Origin: Prorocentrum cordatum
Lineage: Eukaryota; Sar; Dinophyceae; Prorocentrales; Prorocentraceae
Direction of reading: 5' to 3'
Length of the DNA: 64,000 bases
Assembly: GCA_963575745.1 (NCBI GenBank)
Contig: CAUYUJ010008558.1
Span: forward strand, 207,501 to 271,500
Part shown: positions 42,421 through 54,600 of the stretch, one piece after another
How positions within the stretch are numbered: the stretch's first letter is position 1
How the letters are laid out: the number at the start of each line of letters is the position of its first letter
Made by a program: the position numbers and the translations under genes
The notes under the pieces: model-generated
Told to the model about the DNA's origin: nothing
What the model saw: only the letters and a program-made list of their open reading frames with translations
Databases searched by the model: none

Positions 42421-42772
42421 CTGGGCCAGAAGAACACCCCTCAAGAACACGAGACCCTCCGTCGGTCAGCTCAAGCAGAACATTCAAGGGTAAGTACCCT
42501 CCCCAGGGTGCACAAGAACATCCAGCAAACACGCAAAAGACTAAGGTCACCTCCCTGAGCCGACCTCGATCTTGTACTTCGGTCCGATTGTACCATGTTG
42601 TTGGCTCTTGGTAATCGAAGCTAATCGCCGCTACATAGATGCTATCTCGACCCTAGTCGACGCTGGTCGACGCGAAATCGGCGTCATCTCATCGATAACC
42701 GAACGCTGATCGACGCCAGTGCGCTCCGAAGGCGGATTTACGAGGGTGTACGAGGCCCCCATGATTTGCAAC

Positions 42773-42850
42773 CGAAAGCTCCCGCTCCAGCAGGGCCAGG
42801 CGAGGCGCGACGCCGTCGGCCTCTGCCGGCGGCGCGCCAAGGGAGGAACC
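42773..42850 (-). CDS. Candidate short exon, unknown product
   Basis: The minus strand reads APPAEADGVAPRLALLEREL then S, ending at GTTGCA. It may belong with 42258-42420. Confidence 0.28.
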
Positions 42851-43045
42851 CAGCCCCCCTTGCGTCGCGAAAAACGCGCACGACGGGCGGTGCTTTCTTG
42901 TTGCAGTCGGCCCCTGGGGGCCCTCACCGGGCCCCGGGAGCGCAACACGAACGACTGAGGATGAAGAACCAAATCTGGGGAACGGGCCGAGACCTCTGGG
43001 TGTCGGCGCATGGAGGACAGAAATCATGACGTCGGCCTGGGGTCT
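42850..43045 (-). repeat. R2 hairpin-rich repeat
   Basis: CCCAGCCCCCTTGCGTCGCG to GTCGGCCTGGGGTCTGGGG; diverged copy. Confidence 0.65.
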
Positions 43046-43224
43046 GGGGGGTGGGCCCTCTCAGGAGGCTCAGGAGGCCCTGGGCCTTCGAGAAGTGGGC
43101 GCGCATGAAGGAGGGCGGGGGCGATACATGGTGGGGGGAGAGGTACCCTCTTCGGGGCCCTCGAGGCCCGCCTCGGGGCCGAAGGAGCCCTCCAGTGGCC
43201 CCAAAGCGCCCCTTTTCGGCAGCC

Positions 43225-43249
43225 CACGATGTCCCCCCCCCCCCACCCC

Positions 43250-43281
<32 letters not shown>

Positions 43282-43290
43282 ACCCCCCCG
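43225..43290 (+). repeat. Poly-C tract
   Basis: C runs broken by single A residues, followed by (CTC)n at 43420-43470. Confidence 0.93.
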
Positions 43291-43519
43291 CGCGGCCTCC
43301 AAGCGATGCTGTCGAGGCTCTCTCCCGGGCCGCGGGGTGTGCTCTCGGAGGCCACCAGGGGGGGCTTCTGAAGAGCTCGCCTCCTCTCCCTCCCCTCCCC
43401 ACCCCCTCCCCCTCCCCCCCTCCCCCTCCTCCTCCTCCTCCTCCTCCTCCTCCTCCTCCTCTCCTCCTCCTCCTTCCTGGGAGGGCCCGCGCCCTCTCTC
43501 TCGGGAGCGGCAAAGGGGG

Positions 43520-43700
43520 GGGGGTGTCCAAGAGGGGGGGGTGCAAATCATGACCGGCGGCATGTGCGCGGCCCAGCGGGGGGGCCAGGGACGTAATGAA
43601 CTAAGAAGGGGCGCCATGAAATCTGGGGAAATATCATGACCCACGCCATGATCTCCCCCCCCCCTAGTCATCACCCCCTCTTTTCCGCCCCCGACTCTCG
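43520..43700 (+). repeat. R10 repeat, copy 1
   Basis: GCAAATCATGACCGGCGGCA, then TGTGCGCGGCCCAG, then GGCGCCATGA. Second copy at 48470-48620. Confidence 0.75.
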
Positions 43701-43914
43701 CTTCCCCCCTCGGCGCGCCGCCGACTCTGGGGCGGCGCTCTCTGCCCCGGCCGCAGCTGGCGCCATCTGCGTCCATGGGGCGTCTCGCTCTCGCCGCGGG
43801 GGCTCGCCGCGGGGGGGATCGGAGGGGCTGCGCGCTCGGAGCCGAGGAGGGCCGCGCCGTGCCAGGTTGGAGGGGCGTTGGTCTCTGTTCCAGGTGCCTT
43901 GCCAAGTCCTGCTC

Positions 43915-44148
43915 GTCCTCCCCTCCTCCTCCTCCTCGTCCTCTTCCTCCTCCTCCAAGTCCTCCTCGTCCTCCTCGTCCTCCTCGTCCACCTCCTCCTC
44001 GTCCTCCTCCTCCTCCTCCTTCTTCTCCTCCTCCTCCTCCTCATCCTCCTCCTCCTCCTCCGCCTCCTCCTCCTTCTCCTCTCCTCCTCCTCCTCTTCCT
44101 CCGCCTCCTCCTCTTCGTCGTCGTCGTCCTCCTCCTCCTCCTCAGAAT
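43915..44148 (+). repeat. TCC microsatellite
   Basis: (CCT)n with CGT steps; opposite polarity to the GGA arrays to its left. Confidence 0.95.
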
Positions 44149-44852
44149 GCCAATCCATTTGTGGTGGTCCCTGGGCCCGGAACTGGCCCCTGGAGGGAGA
44201 AGCCGATAAGACAAGCATCAGGATGGAAGGACTCACATCGCAGGAGATCTGGGGAGTCGGCTCTGGCCCCAGCGCAGCAGATCGATGGGGGGGCGGTCCG
44301 TTGAGAGGGCAAGGTGGAGGGCCCAACTCTCCGACGTCGTCTTTCTTTCACCACGTCAGCGACGATCAAAAACGGGTCTTGCGCGAGATTACGTACAGTA
44401 GCAACCTTACGCGGCGGCTTACGCGGGCCGCCAGCGCGGCACGCTACATTGGAGACGAGGGCTTTTACGCGCGACCTTACGCGGGCAACTTACGCGCCAA
44501 TGTCGGCGCGAGCGATCCCGTTTTTTGCGTCGCTCACGTGGAACCCCAGAGCCTCAGACCACTTCCGCGGCGCAGGGCTTTCTTCCGCACTCGTTCTCTT
44601 GAAGCCCCAGGCCCCCCCCCCCCAGAAGAGAAACCGAACGCTGCGCAACAAACCGCCCGGCGAGATTGTGATGCGACGGGGGGGGAGCGCTGGAGGAGCT
44701 CCTCGGGAAGAGCTTCTCGAGAGTCTCCCCCCCCCCCCCCCAAAGAGGAGCCGAAAGCCTTGCAGCAAACCGCCCGGTTTGCCGACTTTGCCGCGACGGG
44801 GCGGAGCTCCGGAGGAGCTCCCTGGGAAGAGCTTCTCGAGATGGGCCCCCCG

Positions 44853-45005
44853 ACCCAAACCCCCGACGTTGCGACTTTTTTCGCAACGTCGACCCCTTCA
44901 GGTCTGGACCCCTTCCCCGGGACCGGCTCGTCATCCTGGGTCGTTTTTGGACGGTCCCGAGGCCCGGGGAAAGGCCCCCGGAGGCCGAAAATCCGCCGAC
45001 CCTGT
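44853..45005 (+). mobile_element. R2 hairpin-rich repeat, 3'-truncated
   Basis: Starts CCCAAACCCCCGACGTTGCG. The first stem CGACGTTGCGA / TCGCAACGTCG is perfectly paired here. The copy ends near AAAATCCGCC, before the (CGT)n array. Confidence 0.75.
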
Positions 45006-45034
45006 CGGCGTGTGGAAGAGGCTGTTCCGTTTGA

Positions 45035-45086
45035 CTCGTCGTCGTCGTCGTCGTCGTCGTCATCGTCGTCGTCGTCGTCGTCGTCT

Positions 45087-45120
<34 letters not shown>

Positions 45121-45165
45121 GGTCGTGGTCGTGGTCGTGGTCGTCGTCGTCGTCGCCTTCGCCGC
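45035..45165 (+). repeat. CGT microsatellite
   Basis: (CGT)n with GGTCGT steps. Confidence 0.94.
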
Positions 45166-45399
45166 TCGCTTCCCCCCCTTTCCCTAGGCGCATCGCCGTT
45201 CCCTCCACTTTCACCAGGTTCTCCTCCTCGAGCTCGCCAGGCACAGCGAAATTGAGCAACGCTGTAGTTGCGAATGGAAGCCCCTTCCCTTTGATCCCTT
45301 CCCCGCCCGGGGGGGGGGTCCCGGGGGGGGGGTCGAGGAATCCCGGGAGGGTCCCGGGGAGAGGTTCCGGGAGGGTCCCGGGGCAGCGACTCCCCCTTG

Positions 45400-46010
45400 G
45401 GCGGTTGGGCGGCCAAGAAAAGCCGCAGGACGCGGCAAGACTGCCCCAAGATGCCCCGGGGACGGTCCTCGAGGGCCCCGACTCGCCGAAGTATTGGTGA
45501 AAGTCGCCAAAGTCCAAAACGCCCCAAGAGGCCTCCAAGAGAACTTCTAAGAGGGTCCCAAGGGGCAGAAATCAGCAATTTCCCGTAAGTTTTTGAAAGA
45601 TTTCGGCATTTTCGCCTTGTCAGCTTCGCGACGCTCCAAGACCGGCCAAGAAGCCCCCAAGACCGGCCCAAGATGGCCCAAGATGCCTCCAAGAGAGCCT
45701 CAAAACGACACAAGAGGGCCCCAAGACCGACCAAGAGGCCTGCAAGATAGCCGAAGAGGCCCCCAAGACGGCTCCAAGGAGGAGCCCAGACGGGGGACCC
45801 GAACGGACATTTCGAGCCCTCGGCCTGAGAAGCTCTCAATAAGCCCCAAGAGGTCCCTAATAAGCCCCCCAAGAAGCCCCACAAGAAGCCCCCAAGAAGC
45901 CCCCAAGAAGCCCCCAAGAAACCCCCAGAGGCCCCCACGAGGCTTCCGAGCAGCCCCCAAGAGCTTCCCAAGAGACCCCCAAACTACCCCCAAGAGGCCC
46001 CCGAGAGCGC
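45400..46010 (+). repeat. CCAAGAGGCCCC low-complexity cluster
   Basis: Degenerate 9-15 bp units with CCAAGA every few codons. The complement type is at 63490-63900. Confidence 0.8.
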
Positions 46011-46239
46011 TCGTCGTCGTCGTCGCCATTCAGGGTCGGCGGCGCCGGCCGTAAGGCCTTCGCAACAACGAAAAACCTTTCGTCGTGATTTTTTCACAGC
46101 GCGAGGAGCTCCTCGGGAAGAGCTTCTCGAGATGGGCCCCCCGAGGAGGGGGCCTGCCTCTCGAGGCCGAGCCCTGCCCTCCCGGAAGGGTCCCCCCCCA
46201 GCCCTCGGGGGTCCAGCTAAGTAGCTGTGGGGAGCTGTT

Positions 46240-46980
46240 GAATCGGGTGCGCGCGGCGCTGCGTTGTCGATGGCCGCATTCTGACAACGACTTGCCCTCC
46301 ACTCCTGTAGCTGGTGGAGATTGCACCTCCAAGGTCGCAAATTGCACGGCAAGTTTAAGCGGCACGTCCGCTCTGGCGACTGGTAACGCGACCAGGAGGC
46401 AAGAGGGGGGGTATTTGTGTGGAAGAAGGATGAAGGTGAGCCTGAAACGGCGGACTGCTACCTGTGCCTGGGACTGCAGCGTGCCTGCCAGACCTTCACT
46501 GAGACGGGGCCGAAACTGCGCGCCGCCTGCGAGAAGGCTCGCTGCGTGTCCGATTGCGCCCGCAGAACAGAAGTCGTCCAACGGCAGGCGGTGACGCTGG
46601 ACAGGAGTCAGGCTAGGCTCGGTCGATTCCTCCCGCAGAGCAATCGCAGTCCCCTGCGACGAGCGATGGTGACACTGAAATGCACCAGACAAGCTCGGAA
46701 CCACGCAAAGACCAACCTGTAATAGGCGACGCGTAACCTTGGGTTGCGCAGTACAGCGGCGCGATACTATAATGAGGACGAGGCCGAGGAAAGAGGAGAA
46801 GGAAGAAACTATAGAAAGAAGCAGCGCCGGGTTGGAAGTGAGTGTGCGCCCCATGAAATCTGGACGACCATTCATAAACTTAAGCCTCTCACAACGGAGA
46901 GCAAGCGGGACAGCTAACTACCAAATCGTTATAGATAACGAAGCACCGTGGATGACAGGTAAGGGATCTTGATCCCTGCC
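46240..46980 (+). pseudogene. Possible eroded coding region
   Basis: One plus frame reads VWKKDEGEPETADCYLCLGL, then QRACQTFTETGPKLRAACEK and ARCVSDCARRTEVVQRQ (46417-46722). The Cys spacing and helical pattern look like a decayed element-encoded ORF1, but stops interrupt it upstream. No confident family. Confidence 0.3.
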
Positions 46981-47099
46981 GCGCGAGGGGAAGAAAGAGG
47001 AGAAAGGAGAAAGCACAGGAGCGAAAGGGGAAATACATACGACAGTCACGAGAACACAGCGCAAGGCTCCACTGGCAGGCTCATCGTGCGAGTCTACAA

Positions 47100-47350
47100 A
47101 ACCAGGTTGGCCTCGGTCGAACCTAGACAACCGCACGCGGGCGCGCTGGCCTCGAGCAGGGTCGCGGACGCCACCCTCGCCGCCGCTTGCATCGCAGCCG
47201 ACGCCTGAAATTCTGCACTCCCAGCTGCGGCGCAAATGTTTGTCGCCTCGGTCGCGCGGCCCGTGTCCGCGAAGGCGCGGCGGCTGGCGACGCAAGCGCT
47301 GCATGGGACCTGGGCCGCCATTGCCCCCCGCTTTCGGCGACGCGATCGCG
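47100..47350 (-). CDS. Candidate exon, unknown product
   Basis: The minus strand reads MAAQVPCSACVASRRAFADT, then GRATEATNICAAAGSAEFQA and SAAMQAAARVASATLLE. Ala-rich and without stops, but there is no recognised family or clear splice sites. Confidence 0.25.
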
Positions 47351-47499
47351 CGAGCTGAAGGGCCTGATGCAGCGAGCGCAGAGAACCCCAAGCACGCGAG
47401 CGCGTCAGCGAGGCCTTCACTGCGCCTTCCACTTGCCTCTGAAAATCACCATTGCCATTGAAATCGCGACCCCCGCGATCACCTCGATAGTTCCGAGGG

Positions 47500-47564
47500 A
47501 GCGTGTGTGTGTGAGAGAGAGAGAGAGAGCGTGTGTGCCGCCAACTTAAACATGTACGTGTGTG

Positions 47565-47604
<40 letters not shown>

Positions 47605-47607
47605 GGC

Positions 47608-47650
<43 letters not shown>

Positions 47651-47885
47651 TGTGTGTGTATGTGCGTGTGCGTGTGCGTGTGCGTGTGCGTGTGCGTGTG
47701 CGTGTGTGTGTGCGTGTGTGCGTGTGTGTATGTGTATGTGTGTGTGTGTGGTGTGTGTGTGGTGGTGTGTGTGAACGTGTGTGTGCTGTGTGTGTGGTGT
47801 GTGTGTTGTGTGTGTGTGTGTTGTGTGTGTGTGTGTGTGTGTTGTGTGTGTGTGGGTGTGTGGGGGGGGGGGGGGGGGGGGGGAG
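47500..47885 (+). repeat. TG/TGCG microsatellite ending in a poly-G tract
   Basis: GAGAGA, then (GTGC)n, then (GT)n with GTGGTGT steps, ending in a run of more than 20 G at about 47862-47883. Confidence 0.95.
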
Positions 47886-48469
47886 GGGGGGGCGCCTGGG
47901 AGGGGGCCAAGCCTCCCATGAGGCAGCCGAGAAGCTCCAAGGTATATTCAAAAGGCCGGCAGGAACGTCGGCATGCCCCCGCGAGGCCGCCCCCGCCGCT
48001 TCCTTGGGGCCTCCACCAAGCCCGTCCCAAGGGCCTCGTCATGGCCCTCCTCTCTCGCGCGCCCCGTGGGAAATTGGCCCCGTCCCCGGAGAACTGACTC
48101 CGAGGGTGCCGTTCTTTGCAACGTCCCGAGCGCTGGCGTGGCTCCCAAAATCGCGATGGGAACCCTTTGCCGGCGCGCGCTTCGAACGCTGCCCTGTCGC
48201 CTTTCGCGACATGGCCCTTCCTCTGCGTCGCCGAAACGTGCGAACGCCACGAAAACAGTCCCTCACAGGGAGCGCGCTTCAACTTCCTCTGTATGTGGCC
48301 GCGGACGCTTGCTCCGCGCTTGTCGCCTTCACGCCGCCACCTGCATGTTTACTTGCCAGCGCCGTTCCCCAGCGTGTTTGCCCCCGCTGCGCGGCGCCGA
48401 ACGCGTCTCTGGCCATCGCCTTGCCGCAGCGCGCGCATGCGACGACCCCTCGCTGCGCTTCGGGGGCGT

Positions 48470-48620
48470 CCAGGAGGGGGGGGGCGCAAATCATGGCCGG
48501 CGGCATGTGCGCGGCCCAGTGGGGGGGGCAGAGGACGCATTGACATAAGAAGACGCGCCATGATATCCACACACCCCTCGTCATCACCCCCCTCTGTGCC
48601 GGCCCCGAGTGCTGCTTCGT
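48470..48620 (+). repeat. R10 repeat, copy 2
   Basis: GCAAATCATGGCCGGCGGCA then TGTGCGCGGCCCAG; homologous to 43520-43700. Confidence 0.75.
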
Positions 48621-48825
48621 TCTCCTGCTCGCGCTCGTCGCGCCACAATCCGAGCACGTTCCTTCTCGGCAGGTGGTCTTTTCCAAGCTCGGCTGGGTGC
48701 CGTCTTTGCGCTGTCTCAGCGGGGCGTGCACCAATAGCGTCACGCCCAGCGGCGCCCAATCCTGCTCCTTCGCCTCCTCCTCCACCAATATTTCCCTCCT
48801 CCTCCCCCATCCTCATCCCCCGATC

Positions 48826-49011
48826 CACGACGTCGTGATTTGTTCACAACGTCGACCCCCAGAGGTCTGGACCCCTTCCCTGGGACCGGTTTTTCATCCT
48901 GAGTCGTTACTTGACGGTCCCGAGGCCCAGTCAGGCCCCGGGAGGCCGAAAATACTGATAAAACCCTCGCAGCGTTTTTTGTCACAACGCGAGAGGGTCT
49001 GGGTCCTCCTT
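48826..49011 (+). mobile_element. R2 hairpin-rich repeat
   Basis: First stem CGACGTCGTGA / TCACAACGTCG, then CCAGAGGTCTGG; ends GCGAGAGGGTCTGGG. Confidence 0.8.
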
Positions 49012-49139
49012 CCCCTCCTCCCCCTCTCACCCATTATCCTCCTCAGCGACTTCTCCTCCTCCTCGGCCTCTTCCTCCTGCTGCTTTGATCTCATCCTCGC
49101 TCTCCCCTCCGTCATCCATCTTCCACTTGATCCCCATCG

Positions 49140-49232
49140 CACTCCTCCTCCTCCTCCTCCTCCTCTCCTCCTCCTCCTCCTCTTCCTCCTCCTCCTCCTC
49201 CCTTCTCCTCCTCCTCCTCCTTCTTCTCCACG
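49140..49232 (+). repeat. TCC microsatellite
   Basis: (CTC)n. Confidence 0.94.
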
Positions 49233-49379
49233 TCGTCGTCCTCCGACCAGTCTTTCACCAAGCCCTTATACCTCGCTTGATCGCCAGCCATGGTGTTGAA
49301 GTTCCTATCTGGGCCTGGTGATATCCATCGACTCTTCGCCTCTTCTGGAGGTCGGCGGGATGGCGCAAGCCAGTTGAAC

Positions 49380-49478
49380 GATGAGGGTGGAGGGAGGGAG
49401 GAAGGGAGGGAGGGAGGGAGGTAGGAAGGGAGGGAAAGAGGGATGAGGATGAGGATGATGATGACGATGATGATGGCA

Positions 49479-49513
<35 letters not shown>

Positions 49514-49745
49514 AATGATGATAATGATGATGATGATGATGATGATGGTGGTGATGACGGTGACGATGAGGATGACGATGAAGATGAAAATGAACATGAA
49601 GATGAAGCTGAAGATGAAGATGGTGGTGACGGTGATGGTGATGGTGATGGTGCTGATGATGATGATGCTGCTGCTGATGATGATGACGATGTTGATGTTG
49701 ATGTTGATGATGATTATGATGATTATGATGATTATGATTATTATT

Positions 49746-49793
<48 letters not shown>

Positions 49794-49794
49794 C

Positions 49795-49865
<71 letters not shown>
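49380..49865 (+). repeat. GGAGG then GAT microsatellite
   Basis: (GGGA)n at 49385-49440, then (GAT)n to 49865. Confidence 0.95.
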
Positions 49866-49944
49866 CCGAAGAGGAGGGGGATGCAGGGATGGAACAAAAA
49901 GAGGGAGAGAAGAAGGAGGAGAAAAAACCCGAGGAGGGAGGATG

Positions 49945-50095
49945 GCCCGTCCCTCCCCGACTCCTGCCGCTCAGGACGAGGTTGTAGTCCACCCCGCTTC
50001 CCATCCTCGGGGCTGGCCGCCCGCGTGCCCCCCAAGGGCGCTCAGAAGGGGCGCCCACGATGCAGAGCGGCGACCGGATCACGCGGATGCGCCGA
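49945..50095 (-). CDS. Candidate exon, unknown product
   Basis: The minus strand reads RIRVIRSPLCIVGAPSERPW, then MGSGVDYNLVLSGRSR, directly after a TCC tract. Unassigned. Confidence 0.27.
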
Positions 50096-50475
50096 GGGGG
50101 AGGAGGAGGAGGAGGAGGAGGAGGAGGAGGAGGAGGAGGAGGAGGAGGAGGAGGAGGAGGAGGAGGGAGGAGGAGGAGCGTAGGACGGAAGACGGCGGAT
50201 GGAGGGTGGAGGAAGATGAGGAGGAGGAGGAAAGGAGGAAGAGGCGGAGGAGGAGGGGGAGGAGGAGGCGGAGGATGAAGGAGGAGGAAGGAGAGGACAA
50301 GTCGGACGACCCACGGATGGAGGGTGGAGGGAAAGGAGTGGGTTTTCTTTGGGTGGGGGGGCGTGGGGGGGAAAGCCTTTAGAGGAGGAGGTGAGGAGGA
50401 GGAGGAGGAGGAGGAGGAGGAGGGGAGGAGGAGGAGGAGGAGGAGGAGGAGGAGGAGGAGGAGGAGGAGGGAGAG
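50095..50475 (+). repeat. GGA microsatellites
   Basis: Two (GGA)n blocks (50095-50175 and 50380-50475) with GGA-rich sequence between. Confidence 0.94.
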
Positions 50476-50479
50476 TGGG

Positions 50480-51195
50480 CACGAGTGGAAGCCGAAGGCG
50501 GAAGCCCACGGCCAATGCCTGAACGCTGTGTAGGAGTCGCCGAGAAGCAAGGATGCAAAAGGGTGCCGTCGGAAAGGTGCGCGTCGGTCGGCAGAAGTGG
50601 GACGAGACTTGCAGTAGGAAGGCGTTGGAAGTAGAGGTTGGGCTTGGGCCCGCCCCCTGAAGAGGAAGAAGGACCACCACTCGATCATTGAAGTAGGAAC
50701 GCGCCTAAAGTAGATTGGGACCTGGGAATCCAGCAACACCTACGTCCGAGGACAAGCGTATGCTCTCGGAAAGCTGCTCATCCTTACGATCCCGTTTGAC
50801 GGTACGCTGGTCGTTCGCCCCCTCCTGCTCCTGCTCTTGGTCGTCGTCCTTCAGCATGAGGAAGCGGACCCTGGAGGCGACAAACTAAGAAGCAAGGGCG
50901 CCTAACTTTGCGCTTCGCGCTGCGCGAATAAGTTCGCGCTCTCGCGACGCCCCCCATGGGTGAAGAGAAAGATGAGTAGGAATCGAAGCCGAAGCGCGAA
51001 TGACTTTGCGCTCTCGAGGGCGCGCTCGCAGAAGTATCGGCACACACGTAAAACCTCGTAGGGTCCGCGCGTAGATTTCTTGGGTCGGCGCTGTACAGAG
51101 CGGGTTGGGGCATGGAAAGTGGGTTGGGCGAGGGCGGAGTGGTCAGATGAGGCGAGCAGGGGGGGGAGATCCTCCCTCCCTTCTCCTCCTTGGTG
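50480..51195. other. No gene recognised
   Basis: Unique sequence with fragments resembling R3 interior words (AAGGATGCAAAAGGGTGCC at about 50550). An R1-like core fragment (GTCCGCGCGTAGATTTCTTG) is at about 51062. Confidence 0.4.
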
Positions 51196-51348
51196 CTGCT
51201 TTGTTCCTCCTCTTCCTCCTCCTCCTCCTCCTCCTCCTCCTCCTCCTGCCCCCCCTGACCTGGCGCTGAGCGCTCCCCATGCAGAGCGACTGGATCAATG
51301 CGGACAGGCGGGTAAGGACGCAGAGGGCCCCTGGGCGCCCAACCTGAA

Positions 51349-51448
51349 NNNNNNNNNNNNNNNNNNNNNNNNNNNNNNNNNNNNNNNNNNNNNNNNNNNN
51401 NNNNNNNNNNNNNNNNNNNNNNNNNNNNNNNNNNNNNNNNNNNNNNNN
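51349..51448. other. Assembly gap (100 N)
   Basis: Exactly 100 N between unique sequence and a GGA array. The round number suggests a scaffolding placeholder of unknown true length. Confidence 0.99.
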
Positions 51449-51478
51449 AGGAGGAGGAGGAGGAGGAGGAGGAGGAGG
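51449..51478 (+). repeat. GGA array at the 3' end of element B
   Basis: (GGA)n, which is (TCC)n on the element's sense strand. It follows AAAAAACAAAAAAAA of the element tail directly. Confidence 0.93.
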
Positions 51479-51663
51479 ATTTTTTTTGTTTTTTACCGCT
51501 ACGCTGCTCTTCCACGGCATCCCGCAGTCGGCCTGGCACTGGGAGCCAGGCGGCCGTCGAGCACGGCACTTAAATGGCACAGACAAGTCATACATGCCAT
51601 AAAACCTTATACCACGGCCACGCCCCCACGACACGAGACCGAGAGGCTGGGCCAGACACAGGC
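51479..51663 (-). other. 3' untranslated region and A-rich tail of element B
   Basis: After the ORF2 stop the sense strand runs about 185 nt and ends GCGGTAAAAAACAAAAAAAA before TCC repeats, as expected for a LINE 3' end made by target-primed reverse transcription. Confidence 0.75.
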
Positions 51664-54600
51664 CTAGGTGGTATTAAAGAGACGAACAACACTGTTAGCA
51701 TCCGCATCAAGCCAGACGTCCGAGAGCTTGGGGTGCTTGCCAGCCGAAATTCTGTCCCAATAATATTTAGAACACCTATAATTGTGTGGCCTACCTGGGC
51801 ACGGTTTAGCCAGGTAGCGCACGTAATTGCCAGTGGAAAACGCTTCACAACGGACACAAACACAGACAATGCCGCCGTCCGAACACGCTAAACCAAGACA
51901 ATTATGCTCCAGCTTCTGAAGGACGTCAACCTGGAGCTTATGCTTCTTTGAGCAACTCGAATTATTCCTCGGGAAAACCCCGCGGCACACCGCGAGGCAA
52001 TGATTGCACTGCCAGAAGGTTCCCACCTTCTTCCAGAGATGAGGCACTTTGATTGGCACTGGTTTCGGCTCGACGGGCGCACGAGTGGCCGATGACATGT
52101 CGAGCGGAGGCCAGAGAAGCAAAATAAGGGCAGCCAGAACAAAAACCTTGCGAACGACCGACAAACATTTCTCAAGCCAATCAAGCTGCTCAGGGCACGG
52201 CTTCTCGTGAGCTAGGGCCCCAAGCTTAGCATAGTGGTCGGCAAGGTCATTACCAGTCTTACAGAACTTCAGATAGGCAACATTACCCACCTGCTCGTCC
52301 GACATGTGGCCTTTCACTTTGTGGATGGGCCCCATTTGACTGTCTGCGGCCCAAACAAACATGCCCGAGTGCACTCGCTTGCACGACAAGTGTTCACTAC
52401 GGGGGAGGGCCCAAAGGGCCACAAAATTCTGGCAATCGCTATAACCCACAGCTGGAGTGACCGCATTTTGGCAAGCAGCAGTGCAAGCAGCAAACTCACC
52501 AGCCTGAGCCGTTTGGGGAATGGGGTAAGGGAGGGGGGCATAGACATGACCCAGCTCCTGCCCAGAATCGGAAACCGAGACATAACTCCACCCCGTTCTC
52601 GATAACTCTCTTACGACCGAACGTATACAAGATCCATCCGTGAAGATATTCCCCGAAACAGTATAATCGTCTTTCCCAGGATCATCAAAATGCTGAAATA
52701 TGGGCTCGCACTTCGATGGGGGGGGGGGGAGATGTCACCAGGGTGGGTAAACAGACCCAACGTGTACATTATCTTGTCAGCATCCGACAACGAGTCGTAC
52801 TCCATCGGCCGAAACTGGAACCCATCCCCGAGGATGTCCTCTCGGGCCTGGGCGACCGACTCGCGCTGGCAACACCACAACCTGTGGAAAATGGTGCCCC
52901 TCGCCACTTCGCACAGCGGGCACAACGTGTCAGGCATGATGTAGCCGTGGCCCTCGGCTCGCGCCTTGGCCCAGGGCGCCTGGCAGACAAGACCTCTACT
53001 GCACCCTTTCTCGAAGGGAGTGAATTTAGAAGAACTCATGGCCGCGAGGGCCACGTCGAAACACACACGACGATCCAGGCCCAGGGACCGCCCATACTCA
53101 CGTTCCAGATTCCTCAAAACAGCAGCACGGAGGAGACGCTTCAGGGGGCAAGGCGAAACCAGGGCAAGGGAGACTTCCACCCCCAGGTCATCGACCAGCA
53201 TGCTGAAGCTAGGCATCTTCCACCCAAGACGCTCCACCGAGAGCCGAAGGGCCCCCACAGGGCCACGCACACGACGCCACGGCTGGAGAGGCCCCGAGAA
53301 ACCTACAGCCCAGGCACCGCGGAGCTCGGCCAAGCTGAGGCCGAACTGGTAGGCCCCCACCAGGCAAGCCCAGACCTCCTTAGACCACCTCACAATGGGC
53401 GGGACGGGCGCGTACCAGGTGGGGTCGGCGGCAAACAGCAAAGCTGCCGCGAGGGATCTCCCTCCAGCGGAGGGTTGCAAGAAACGACCCATGGCTCTTC
53501 GCAGGGTGAAAAGCTCATGGTCCGAGGTGCCGTGCACCTCGCAACCGTAGGTTCGGCTGGCAAGGGGCCCTGTCGTGAAAACCCGACGCGAGTGTCGACC
53601 GAGGGTTCTCTTATGACGAGCCAAACGAGCAACCTTGGCCGAACACAGGGACGAACTTTAAACCTTCCACCGCGACGAGCGACGCGACGGGGCCTGCCAG
53701 CAGCATCGTCGATGCCGAGGTTGACAGCGGAGTCACACGGCGCTCCGCCCACCGTGCCAAGACCTTGGCGCACGGCCTTAGCAACTGCAGAATGAGAGGC
53801 GAGCACTGCCGCCTTCTTGACAGCGATCGCGCAGCCAAGATCGCCCTCGATGACAACTTGCAATTTAATGCCCCCCTCCAGGAGGTCATTAACGACCGTC
53901 GAGGCGGTCCCTTGGCAAGACAGGGTGTAATCATCGATCTATATCTTCAACGAGACCGATCTTGGCAAGCTAAGCCCATCTAAGGCGGCTATGCTGAAGA
54001 CACGGATTAAAGTGGTCGCGAAGCCGCAGCCTGCCACAAGTCCTCGCCATGCGAACTTGGGCCCGATGACCCTGCTGTTCATGGCGATGTAGCGGCAGGC
54101 GCGGTAAGCAACGTCACAAACTCTCGCAATCTGCATGGGGAAACCGTGCTGACGGCAACGCTGCAACAGCAGATCCAAGTCGACCGATTCATAAAACTTG
54201 AGAAGGTCCCAGAGAACCGAACTGGAACATACATCGGACGAAACAGCTTTCTCACTTCGAACGCATTGCCGCCAGACAGTGTCCACGCTCGATGCAAAGG
54301 AGCCCGCGGCGAAGAAGTCCCTGCCGTTAGCCACTTCCCACCTGCGAGAATACTCACGACGAGCACGGGCCCAGAGACGATGCACTGACACGAATAATCC
54401 TATCGGTCTGTGCCCACCGTCTGGCTTGGCAAGCATGATGAGCAACAGCACGCGCATCTGCATTGGCAAGTGCCCTGACTTCTCGAACGTGGCGATGAGG
54501 CGAGAGAGGGCGACAAGGGCCTGATCCGAGAGGTGCTGGAAGTGGCTAACATGGAAACCGCCAACCGAGGTGGCCGTGTGCTTCGGGAAAGACCGAGAGA

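Noticed and set aside
46030-46875. 281-codon minus frame starting MNGRPDFMGRTLTSNPALLL
   Set aside because: No motif, and it overlaps a plus-strand frame with better coding character. Not called.
47094-48097. Cys/Val and His/Thr-rich frames across the TG array
   Set aside because: Products of (GT)n translation.
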